From NCBI RefSeq assembly GCF_019195435.1, contig NZ_CP078069.1, positions 2,852,001 to 2,916,000 on the forward strand: a stretch of 64,000 nucleotides of DNA. The letters run 5' to 3'. The DNA comes from Comamonas sp. NLF-1-9 (GTDB lineage: Bacteria; Pseudomonadota; Gammaproteobacteria; Burkholderiales; Burkholderiaceae_C). Within the stretch, counting starts at the first letter, position 1; the number at the start of each line of letters is the position of its first letter. Below are positions 26,441-33,774 of this stretch, piece by piece. The notes beneath the pieces are model-generated. The model saw nothing but the letters and a program-made list of their open reading frames with translations. It was not told where the DNA came from and did not search any database. Made by a program: the position numbers and the translations under genes.

Positions 26441-26815
26441 TTACTTGATGACGAACTCGCCGCGTGTCGTTTCCATGTGGAATTCGTCGTAGAAGGGATA
26501 GGTGCCGGGCGATTTGCCGGGTAGCGCTCGCGTGCGCGTGCCGCCGGGTGCCACCACCAGCTCCAGCCCCAGCGGCAGGCTTTCAAATTCCGCCGGTGTC
26601 TTGCCCTGGTTCACGACCTCCACGCGAAAGCGCTGGCGCGCGGGCAGTTCGACGCGGCGCACGTTGATTTGTCCGTCGTTGAGTTCGATGCGCACGGTGG
26701 GCATTTCATCGGCTTGCGCCGGTGCGATGCCCGCAAGCTGCAACGCCAGCAGCGCGGCGCCGAAGAAGGCGGCAGCGCCTGTGTGGCGCGGATACGGGCA
26801 GGGATGCGTGGTCAT
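26441..26815 (-). CDS. ftrB: FtrB, periplasmic cupredoxin-domain protein
   Basis: A 124-residue exported protein with signal peptide (AAFFGAALLALQLAGIAPAQA) and a cupredoxin-like domain. Conserved features are VNQGKTPAEFESLPLG, RTRALPGKSPGTYPFYDEFHMETTRGEFVIK in parts, and a Glu/Met-rich surface. In FtrABCD it is proposed to oxidise Fe(II) bound by FtrA. It lies between ftrA and ftrC. A close paralogue is found at 27532-27879. Confidence 0.9.
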   Translation of the reverse strand: MTTHPCPYPRHTGAAAFFGAALLALQLAGIAPAQADEMPTVRIELNDGQINVRRVELPARQRFRVEVVNQGKTPAEFESLPLGLELVVAPGGTRTRALPGKSPGTYPFYDEFHMETTRGEFVIK

Positions 26816-26850
26816 GAGGGTTTGGGGTGTGCGGGCGGCGTACCGGTGGA

Positions 26851-27390
26851 TCAGTACCCGCCCTTTTTGCCGGTGCCGGCGTAGGTGAATTCGTAGCGCG
26901 CCTCAAACGGCTTGAACCAGGGCGCGACGCCGGTTTCCTTGTCCACGTGGCGACCGAAATGGCTGCCCTTGGCTGCGCTGGGCGGCTCGATGCGCAGCAC
27001 CAGCGTGTATTTGCCCGGCCCCATCAGCTTGATGTTGTCGCCGTAGTGCGGGCCGTCGCTGGCGACCATGGGCATCAGTTCGCCCTGCAGCGTTTTGGCG
27101 TCGCCTTTTTTGGCGATCTGGTAGTGCACCACCAGGTTGGGCATCCAGACCCCCTCGCCGAAGCCGTTGGGGTTGTCCTTGACGGCGTGGATGTCGGCCT
27201 CCAGGTGAATGTCCGAGGACTTGGCCTCGCGCATCATGCCTGCGGGCTCCATCTCGATGGGTTGCAGATAGACCGCCGCCACCTCCATGCCGCCTTCCAC
27301 GTGGGGCGAGCCGATCGGGACTTCCGCCGCCAGGGCCGGGGCGCCCGCCAACAAGGCCATCGTGCCTATCCAGGACCAGATCCGTTTCAT
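26851..27390 (-). CDS. ftrA: FtrA/P19-type periplasmic iron-binding protein
   Basis: A 179-residue exported protein of the P19/Tpd family, which binds ferrous iron and copper in the periplasm and hands iron to the FTR1 permease. The signal peptide is KRIWSWIGTMALLAGAPALA. Metal-site candidates are in GGMEVAAVYLQPIEM, LEADIHAVKDNPNGFG and WMPNLVVHYQI, and FGRHVDKETGV follows. Two tandem ATGs occur at 27393 and 27390; AAAGG is better spaced for the second. It is the first gene of the ftrA-B-C-D operon. Confidence 0.92.
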   Translation of the reverse strand: MKRIWSWIGTMALLAGAPALAAEVPIGSPHVEGGMEVAAVYLQPIEMEPAGMMREAKSSDIHLEADIHAVKDNPNGFGEGVWMPNLVVHYQIAKKGDAKTLQGELMPMVASDGPHYGDNIKLMGPGKYTLVLRIEPPSAAKGSHFGRHVDKETGVAPWFKPFEARYEFTYAGTGKKGGY

Positions 27391-27414
27391 CATCCGCCTT
27401 TCGGTGTGTGTAAA

Positions 27415-27441
27415 TGAGAATGAGTCGCACTCGATATTGTA
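27415..27441 (-). promoter_or_regulatory. ftrA promoter with Fur-box-like operator
   Basis: On the minus strand, TACAAT at 27441-27436 is a good -10 hexamer. Just downstream, the plus-strand window 27415-27429 (TGAGAATGAGTCGCA) matches the 7-1-7 Fur consensus at 10 of 14 positions. This position, over the start of transcription and about 25 bases before the gene, fits iron repression of ftrABCD. No convincing -35 is seen. Confidence 0.5.
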
Positions 27442-27531
27442 AAACCCGGCGGTGATCTCGGAGAAAACCGGTGCTCGGTGCATTGCCGCGCACCGGGCGA
27501 CGCGCGTGAGCGCCTCGGCGATCGAGGCGGC

Positions 27532-27879
27532 TTACTTGACAAGGATGTGGCCCTGCGTCGTCTCCATGTGGAAATCGTCGAAGAAGGGGTATTTGCCCGC
27601 GAGCTTGGGCGGCATCTTGCGCGTGCGCGTGGCGCCCGGCGGAAGGACGATCTCCACGCCGAGCGAGCGCGCCTCGAACTCGGCCGGGGTCTTGCCGTTG
27701 TTCACCATCTCCAGCATGAAGCGCTTGCCGGCGGGCAGCTCGATGAGGCGGGTGTTCACCTCGCCGTCATTGAACTCGACGCGCGCCACGGGCAGATCCT
27801 CGGCCGCCGCGGCTCGGGCGACCAGCGCCGCGGCCAGGCCTTGCAGCAGTCTGGTATTGAAAGAGCGTCGATGCAGCAT
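27532..27879 (-). CDS. Second FtrB-like periplasmic cupredoxin
   Basis: A 115-residue exported protein with signal peptide near RLLQGLAAALVARAAAA. It is clearly paralogous to ftrB at 26441-26815: compare VNNGKTPAEFEARSLGVEIV here with VNQGKTPAEFESLPLGLELV there, and both end FHMETT..G....VK. It lies just upstream of ftrA (141-base gap), so two copies of the oxidase-like protein flank the iron-binding protein. The start is ATG 27879; longer in-frame starts lack a proper signal peptide. It may serve the same iron system or bind copper alone. Confidence 0.85.
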   Translation of the reverse strand: MLHRRSFNTRLLQGLAAALVARAAAAEDLPVARVEFNDGEVNTRLIELPAGKRFMLEMVNNGKTPAEFEARSLGVEIVLPPGATRTRKMPPKLAGKYPFFDDFHMETTQGHILVK

Positions 27880-28054
27880 GAAAAAGGCCTTCTGCGTTCC
27901 TGGTAATGTCTGGAACGCCGATTGTGAATCAAAAATGACAATGCCATCGATTCGCATTACGGCGAAAAAATTCCCGTGGACTTCGTCTGCGGCGCTGTGC
28001 GGCGGCGCAGACACCGCCCGCTGCGGGCGATGGTCAGGGGCTTCGGGCGTCGCC

Positions 28055-29437
28055 TTAGTCTTTCATCAGCGCTTCGATGGCGTCGGGCTCGACCGGCACG
28101 CTGCGGCTCACCAGCTCGCAGCCCTCGTCGGTCACGATAGCGTCGTCTTCGATGCGTATGCCCATGCCGTGAAAGGCCGCTGGCGCGCCGCTGTCCGGGC
28201 GCACATAGATGCCGGGTTCAATCGTCAGCACCATGCCGGGGCGCAGGATGCGGCTGGGCCGGCGCAGCACCGTCTGGCCGCTGAGCGCGTCCGTTTCCTC
28301 GTGCACCTGGTCGGCCTCGCCGGGCTCGCTGTAGCTGCCGCAGTCGTGCACGTCCATGCCCATCCAGTGGCTGGTGCGGTGCATGTAGAAGGGGAAATAG
28401 GCGCGGCTGGCGATCACGTCCTGCGCGTTGCCCACGCTGTCGGCATCGAGCAGCCGCAGGTCCAGCATGCCTTGCGCCAGCACGGCGAGCGCCGCGTGGT
28501 GCGGCTCGTCAAAGCGCGCCCCCGGGCGCGTGGCGGCAACCGCAGCCTGCTGGCTGGCCAGCACCAGGTCGTAGAGCGCGCGCTGCGGCCCGGTGAAGCG
28601 CCCGTTGGCCGGGAAGGTGCGGGTGATGTCGCTGGCGTAGCCGTCGAGCTCGCAGGCGGCGTCGATCAGGACCAGCTCGCCGTCGCGCACCGGGGCGTCG
28701 CCGGCGCGGTAGTGCAGCACGCAGGCGTTGGCGCCGGCGGCGACGATGGAGTTGTAGGCCGGGGCTTGCGAGCCGCACTCGCGAAAGGCATGCAGCAGCT
28801 CGGCTTCGAGGTGGTATTCGCGCACGTCCTCGCCCTGGCGCAGCATGCGTGCACTGCGTCGCATGGCACGGACATGGCCCAGGGCGCTGATCTGCGCGGC
28901 GCGGCGAATGGTTTCTTGCTCGCCGCGGTCCTTGATCAGGCGCATTTCATCGAGCAGCGCGCAGACGTCGCTCTGGTGCGCGGGGCAGAGCACGCCGGTG
29001 CGCGCACGGGAGCGCACCTGGCCGAGCCAGGCTTCGAGCCGTGCCGCCAGACCGCGGTGCAGTGCAAACGGCCACCATACGGTGCGGCGGTTTTCCAGCA
29101 GGGCGGGGATGCGCTGCTCCAGTTCCGTGCTGGAGAAGGCCTCGTCCACGCCCAGGCTTTGCACCGCCGCCTGCGGCCCGAGGCGCAAGCCGTCCCAGAT
29201 CTCGCGCTCCACGTCCTTGGGCTGGCAAAACAGGCTGCTGTGGCCCTTGCCATCCAGTAGCAGCCAGGCATCGGGCTCGGTGAAGCCGGTCAGGTAGTAG
29301 AAGTAGCTGTCGTGCCGGTAGGGATAGTCGCTGTCGCGGTTGCGCAGCGCCGGCGCCGCCGTGGGGATGAGCGCGATCGCGTCTTCGCCGAGTTGGGCAG
29401 CCAGGCGGGCCCGGCGCTGTGCGTAGATGGAGGTCAT
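28055..29437 (-). CDS. pepP: Xaa-Pro aminopeptidase
   Basis: A 460-residue metallopeptidase that removes N-terminal residues before proline. The pita-bread fold metal ligands are visible in LIDAACELDGYASDITRTF (two Asp), RTSHWMGMDVHDCG (His), LTIEPGIYV (Glu) and GIRIEDDAIV (Glu). The N-terminal AMP_N domain includes YPYRHDSYFYYLTGFTEPDA. I chose ATG 29437 over the in-frame ATG at 29461 because MTSIYAQRRARL is the usual start. It is divergent from the nucleotidyltransferase gene. Confidence 0.95.
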   Translation of the reverse strand: MTSIYAQRRARLAAQLGEDAIALIPTAAPALRNRDSDYPYRHDSYFYYLTGFTEPDAWLLLDGKGHSSLFCQPKDVEREIWDGLRLGPQAAVQSLGVDEAFSSTELEQRIPALLENRRTVWWPFALHRGLAARLEAWLGQVRSRARTGVLCPAHQSDVCALLDEMRLIKDRGEQETIRRAAQISALGHVRAMRRSARMLRQGEDVREYHLEAELLHAFRECGSQAPAYNSIVAAGANACVLHYRAGDAPVRDGELVLIDAACELDGYASDITRTFPANGRFTGPQRALYDLVLASQQAAVAATRPGARFDEPHHAALAVLAQGMLDLRLLDADSVGNAQDVIASRAYFPFYMHRTSHWMGMDVHDCGSYSEPGEADQVHEETDALSGQTVLRRPSRILRPGMVLTIEPGIYVRPDSGAPAAFHGMGIRIEDDAIVTDEGCELVSRSVPVEPDAIEALMKD

Positions 29438-29496
29438 GGGGCCGCATCGTACTGCGCCCACGGGGCCCCGGGCGCGGGCCTTACACTGCCCGCGCC

Positions 29497-30279
29497 ATGA
29501 GCGCCGCCCCGCCGTTTCAGGTTCCCGCGATGCTGCTTGCCGCCGGCCGCGGCGAGCGCATGCGGCCCTTGACCGACACCTGCCCCAAGCCCTTGCTGCA
29601 GGTGCGTGGCCGCCCGCTGCTGCACTGGCATTTGCAGGCGCTGGCCAGCGCCGGCGTGCGCGAGGCCGTGATCAACACCGCCTGGCAGGGCGATGCGCTT
29701 GCCTGGGCGTTTGGTGGTGTTTTTTCAGTTTTGTCCATACTGGACAAGCGCGAGCAGCTATCAATTTCATATTCCGACGAAGGGCGGGACTTTGGCCGCG
29801 CGCTGGAGACCGCAGGCGGCATCGCCCGGGCTCTGCCGCGCCTGTCCGAGATCTTCTGGCTGGCTGCGGGCGACGTCTTTGCGCCCGATTTCGACTATCC
29901 GGCGCAGGCGCTCGAGCGCTTCATGCGCAGCAGCGCGCTCGCGCACCTGTGGCTGGTGCCCAACCCGGAGCATCACCGAGAGGGTGATTTCGGTCTCTCG
30001 GCAGACGGCCTCGCGCTCGACCTGCCGGCGGGACACACCGGCCCGCGCCATACCTACAGCACCATCGCCTTGCTGCGCGCCGAGCTGTTCACGCCGCCCT
30101 GGTGCGATCTGCCCGTGGGCAATCCCGAGGGCCTGGCGGCGCCGCTGGCGCCGCTGCTGCGCGCTGCCATGGCGGCGGGGCGGGTCAGCGCGGAGCTCTA
30201 TCGCGGCCTCTGGGTGGATGTGGGCACGCCGGCGCGCCTGGCGCAGCTCAACGGCCAGCCGCTTGCGCCGCCGCCCTGA
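29497..30279 (+). CDS. murU: MurU-like sugar-1-phosphate nucleotidyltransferase
   Basis: A 260-residue nucleotidyltransferase with PAMLLAAGRGERMRPLTDTC (residues 10-29), lysine in PKPLLQVRGRPLLHWH, then SYSDEG, ALETAGGIARAL and FWLAAGDVFAPDF. The closest family is MurU, which makes UDP-MurNAc in cell-wall recycling; mannose-1-phosphate guanylyltransferase activity is the alternative. The partner kinase gene amgK is not next to it. Residues about 72-92 (nucleotides about 29710-29772) are AT-rich, contain a palindromic repeat and add roughly eight residues compared with Pseudomonas MurU, yet the frame stays open. Confidence 0.7.
   Translation: MSAAPPFQVPAMLLAAGRGERMRPLTDTCPKPLLQVRGRPLLHWHLQALASAGVREAVINTAWQGDALAWAFGGVFSVLSILDKREQLSISYSDEGRDFGRALETAGGIARALPRLSEIFWLAAGDVFAPDFDYPAQALERFMRSSALAHLWLVPNPEHHREGDFGLSADGLALDLPAGHTGPRHTYSTIALLRAELFTPPWCDLPVGNPEGLAAPLAPLLRAAMAAGRVSAELYRGLWVDVGTPARLAQLNGQPLAPPP
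29741..29769. repeat. Palindromic-repeat fragment inside the murU-like gene
   Basis: The reverse complement of 29741-29769 matches the right arm of the fliR palindrome (reverse complement of 6370-6398) at 25 of 29 positions, including the run GATAGCTGCT. Just upstream, GTCCA at 29733-29737 and TGGAC at 29741-29745 form a short inverted repeat. The fragment is translated in frame and uses codons rare here (CTA, TCA, ATT, TAT). Confidence 0.75.
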
Positions 30280-30452
30280 ATGAGCGTGGCGGGCGGTGCA
30301 TGCTCCCCGGCTTGCACCAGCGCCCCGGGGCCGGCATGCGCGGGGCGCGCCGGGCGCGCGGGCGGGCGACGAATACAATTGCCGGTTCGCCGCCGCCCGC
30401 ACCCTCTGCCACGGGCCTGGCCGGCCCATACGACCCCCTCCTGGAGTAAACC

Positions 30453-30788
30453 GTGTTGATTTCTTCCGCATATGCCCAGACCGCGCCGGCCGCTGCCGCT
30501 GGCGGCGGTGACCTGATGAGCTCGCTCGGAGGCATGCTGCCTCTGGTGCTGATGTTCGTCGTGCTCTACTTCATCATGATCCGCCCGCAGATGAAGCGCC
30601 AGAAAGAGCATCGCGCCATGATCGAAGCGCTGGCCAAGGGCGACGAAGTGGCCACGGCGGGCGGCGTGCTGGGCAAGGTCACGCGCCTGAACGAGTCGAC
30701 GCTGCATGTCGAGATAGCACCGGGCGTGGAAGTGCAGGTGCAGCGCAGCGCCGTGTCGCAAGTCCTGCCCAAGGGCACGATCAAGTAA
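30453..30788 (+). CDS. yajC: Preprotein translocase subunit YajC
   Basis: A 111-residue inner-membrane protein that associates with SecDF. It has one membrane helix (LPLVLMFVVLYFIMI, about residues 30-44) followed by RPQMKRQKEHRAMIEALAKG and the GDEVATAGGVLGKV domain. The start is GTG 30453, with GGAG upstream. TACAAT at 30374-30379 is a possible -10 for this operon. It precedes secD by 52 bases. Confidence 0.95.
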   Translation: MLISSAYAQTAPAAAAGGGDLMSSLGGMLPLVLMFVVLYFIMIRPQMKRQKEHRAMIEALAKGDEVATAGGVLGKVTRLNESTLHVEIAPGVEVQVQRSAVSQVLPKGTIK

Positions 30789-30840
30789 ACCGCGCCCCGC
30801 GCGGCCACGGCGTGGCCCGGCCACGTCCAGAGAGCATGAA

Positions 30841-32742
30841 ATGAACCGATACCCGGCCTGGAAGTACGTGATCATCGCGGTCGCGCTGCTCGTCGCGGCG
30901 TTGTACACGCTGCCCAATTTCTACGGCGAGGCCCCGGCCGTGCAGGTCTCTTCGGCCAAGGCGACGATCAAGATCGACGCCGCCGTGCTCGAGCGCGTGC
31001 AGCGGACCATCGAGGCGGCAGGCCTGAAGTCCGACTCGGTGGTGCTCGAGGGCAGCTCGGTGCGCGCGCGCTTTGACACGCCCGACGACCAGCTCAAGGC
31101 CAAGGACGCGATCGAGAAGGCGCTGATTCCCGACGCCTCCGACCCGCCCTACATCGTGGCGCTGAACCTGGTGTCGCGCTCGCCCGACTGGCTCACCGCC
31201 ATCAACGCCCGGCCGATGTACCTGGGCCTGGACCTGCGCGGCGGCGTGCACTTCATGCTGCAGGTGGACATGCAGGCGGCGCTGACCAAGAAGGCCGAGT
31301 CCTATGCGGGCGACCTGCGCACTGCGCTGCGCGAGAAGGGCATTCGCCATGGCGGCATCTCGCGCGAAGGCCAGAGCATTCGCCTGCGCCTGCGCGACGA
31401 CGCGGCGGTGGCTGCGGCGCGCAATCTGATCAGCGACCAGTTCCCCGATCTGCAGGTGGCGGTCGCGCCCGACGCCGAGGCGCAGCTGCTCACGGCCACG
31501 ATCAAGCCCGAGTCGCTGCGCAAGGTGCAGGAGCAGGCGCTCAAGCAGAACATCGTCACGCTGCACAACCGCATCAACGAGCTCGGCGTGGCCGAGCCCG
31601 TGATCCAGCAGCAGGGGCTCGATCGCATCGTGGTGCAGCTGCCCGGCGTGCAGGACACCGCCAAGGCCAAGGACATCCTCGGGCGCACCGCCACGCTGGA
31701 AGTGCGCATGGTGGACGAATCCACAGAAGGCCGGGCCGCGGAAATGGGCACTGGCCCCGTGCCCTTTGGCGACGAGAAATACCTGGACCGCAACCAGCAG
31801 GCCGTCATCGTCAAGAAGCAGGTGATTCTGACGGGCGAGAACCTCACCGACGCCCAGCCCGGTTTTGACGGTCAGACGCAGGAACCCACGGTGAACCTGA
31901 CGCTGGACGCCAAGGGCTCGCGCATCTTCAAGGACGTGACGCGCGAGAACGTCGGCAAGCGCATGGCCATCGTCTTGTTCGAAAAGGGCAAGGGCGAGGT
32001 CGTCACCGCGCCGGTGATACGCACCGAGATCGGCGGCGGCCGGGTGCAGATTTCCGGGCGCATGACGACGGTGGAGGCCAACGACACGGCGCTGCTGCTG
32101 CGCGCGGGCTCGCTCGCCGCGCCGATGGAAATCATCGAGGAATACACCATAGGCCCGAGCCTGGGGGCGGACAACATCCAGCGCGGCATTCACTCCGTGG
32201 TCTGGGGCATGGCGGTGATTGCCGCCTTCATGTGCATCTACTACCTGCTGTTCGGCGTGTTCTCCACGATTGCGCTGTCGGTCAACGTGCTGCTGCTGAT
32301 CGCGGTGCTGTCCATGCTGCAGGCCACGCTGACGCTGCCGGGCATCGCGGCCATGGCGCTGGCGTTGGGCGTGGCGATCGACTCCAACGTGCTGATCAAC
32401 GAGCGCATCCGCGAAGAGCTGCGCGCGGGCGTTGCGCCCCAGTCGGCCATCCATGCGGGCTACGAGAACGCCTGGGCGACGATTCTGGACTCCAACGTGA
32501 CCACGCTGATCGCGGGCCTGGCGCTGCTGGCCTTTGGTTCGGGCCCGGTGCGCGGTTTTGCCGTGGTGCACTGCATCGGCATCCTGACGTCCATGTTCTC
32601 GGCGGTGTTCTTCTCGCGCGGCGTGGTCAATCTCTGGTATGGCAAGAAGAAGAAGCTCAAGAGCATCTCCATCGGCCAGATCTGGAAGCCCGAAGACGGC
32701 AGCGAACTGCGCTCCGTGGCCGGTCGCGGCTACAACAACTGA
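30841..32742 (+). CDS. secD: Protein translocase subunit SecD
   Basis: A 633-residue RND-type membrane protein that uses the proton gradient to help pull proteins across the inner membrane with SecF. It has an N-terminal membrane segment (YVIIAVALLVAALYTLPNF), the first periplasmic domain with LGLDLRGGVHFMLQVDM, and six C-terminal membrane helices with IAAMALALGVAIDSNVLINERIRE in parts. The length is normal. It starts at ATG 30841 and is followed by secF after 20 bases. Confidence 0.98.
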   Translation: MNRYPAWKYVIIAVALLVAALYTLPNFYGEAPAVQVSSAKATIKIDAAVLERVQRTIEAAGLKSDSVVLEGSSVRARFDTPDDQLKAKDAIEKALIPDASDPPYIVALNLVSRSPDWLTAINARPMYLGLDLRGGVHFMLQVDMQAALTKKAESYAGDLRTALREKGIRHGGISREGQSIRLRLRDDAAVAAARNLISDQFPDLQVAVAPDAEAQLLTATIKPESLRKVQEQALKQNIVTLHNRINELGVAEPVIQQQGLDRIVVQLPGVQDTAKAKDILGRTATLEVRMVDESTEGRAAEMGTGPVPFGDEKYLDRNQQAVIVKKQVILTGENLTDAQPGFDGQTQEPTVNLTLDAKGSRIFKDVTRENVGKRMAIVLFEKGKGEVVTAPVIRTEIGGGRVQISGRMTTVEANDTALLLRAGSLAAPMEIIEEYTIGPSLGADNIQRGIHSVVWGMAVIAAFMCIYYLLFGVFSTIALSVNVLLLIAVLSMLQATLTLPGIAAMALALGVAIDSNVLINERIREELRAGVAPQSAIHAGYENAWATILDSNVTTLIAGLALLAFGSGPVRGFAVVHCIGILTSMFSAVFFSRGVVNLWYGKKKKLKSISIGQIWKPEDGSELRSVAGRGYNN

Positions 32743-32762
32743 ACTGACGGGAGCCAGAAACC

Positions 32763-33716
32763 ATGGAGTTTTTCCGCATCCGCAAGGACATCCCGTTCAT
32801 GAAGTACGCGTTGGTCTTCAACGTGATTTCCTTCGTGACCTTTGCTCTTGCCGTGTTCTTCCTGCTCACCCGCGGGCTGCACCTGTCGGTGGAGTTCACC
32901 GGCGGCACCGTGATGGAGGTGGCCTACGAGCAGACCGCCGACATCGGCAAGGTGCGCGAAGCGATCTCCGGCCTTGGCTACCAGGACGTGATCGTGCAGA
33001 ACTTCGGCACCTCGCGCGACGTGATGATCCGCCTGCCCGTGCAAAAGGGCGTGACCTCGGCGCAGCAGAGCGAGGACGTGATGGCGGCGCTCAAGGCGCA
33101 GGACGCCGGCGTCACGCTGCGGCGCACCGAATTCGTCGGGCCGCAGGTGGGCGACGAGCTGGTGCACGGCGGCCTGATGGCGCTGGGCATGGTGGTGCTG
33201 GGCATCGTCATCTACCTGTCCATCCGCTTCGAATGGAAGTTCGGTGTGGCCGGCATCATCGCCAACCTGCACGACGTGGTGATCATCCTGGGCTTCTTTG
33301 CCTTCTTCCAGTGGGAGTTTTCGCTCTCGGTGCTGGCGGGTGTGCTGGCGGTGCTCGGCTACTCGGTCAACGAGTCGGTGGTGATCTTCGACCGTATCCG
33401 CGAGGCCTTCCGCAAGTTCCGCAAGCTCACGCCGCACGAGGTGATAGACCACGGCATCACCAGCACCATGAGCCGCACCGTGATCACCCACGCATCGACC
33501 GAAGCCATGGTGCTCTCGATGTTCTTCTTCGGCGGACCCAGCCTGCACTACTTCGCGCTGGCGTTGACCATAGGCATTCTGTTCGGCATCTATTCTTCGG
33601 TGTTCGTCGCCGCCGCGATCGCGATGTGGCTCGGCGTCAAGCGCGAAGACCTGGCCAAGGTGCACACGCACAAAGGCAACGACCCGAACGATCCGAACGC
33701 CGGCGCAGTGGTCTGA
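32763..33716 (+). CDS. secF: Protein translocase subunit SecF
   Basis: A 317-residue partner of SecD. Motifs visible are VEFTGGTVMEV after the first membrane helix, LGYSVNESVVIFDRIREAFR and DHGITSTMSRTVITH. Six membrane segments fit the family. It completes the yajC-secD-secF operon. The last 20 residues (HKGNDPNDPNAGAVV) form a short hydrophilic tail. Confidence 0.98.
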   Translation: MEFFRIRKDIPFMKYALVFNVISFVTFALAVFFLLTRGLHLSVEFTGGTVMEVAYEQTADIGKVREAISGLGYQDVIVQNFGTSRDVMIRLPVQKGVTSAQQSEDVMAALKAQDAGVTLRRTEFVGPQVGDELVHGGLMALGMVVLGIVIYLSIRFEWKFGVAGIIANLHDVVIILGFFAFFQWEFSLSVLAGVLAVLGYSVNESVVIFDRIREAFRKFRKLTPHEVIDHGITSTMSRTVITHASTEAMVLSMFFFGGPSLHYFALALTIGILFGIYSSVFVAAAIAMWLGVKREDLAKVHTHKGNDPNDPNAGAVV

Positions 33717-33774
33717 GAGCCGGGCGGCAGGTGTCGCGCTGGTGACCATCGGCAGCGGGTAATATGCGGCATCC

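Noticed and set aside
27936..27958. Possible Fur box before the second cupredoxin gene
   Set aside because: Only the first half matches (7 of 14 overall); an AATGC/GCATT inverted repeat is present but is not a Fur pattern.
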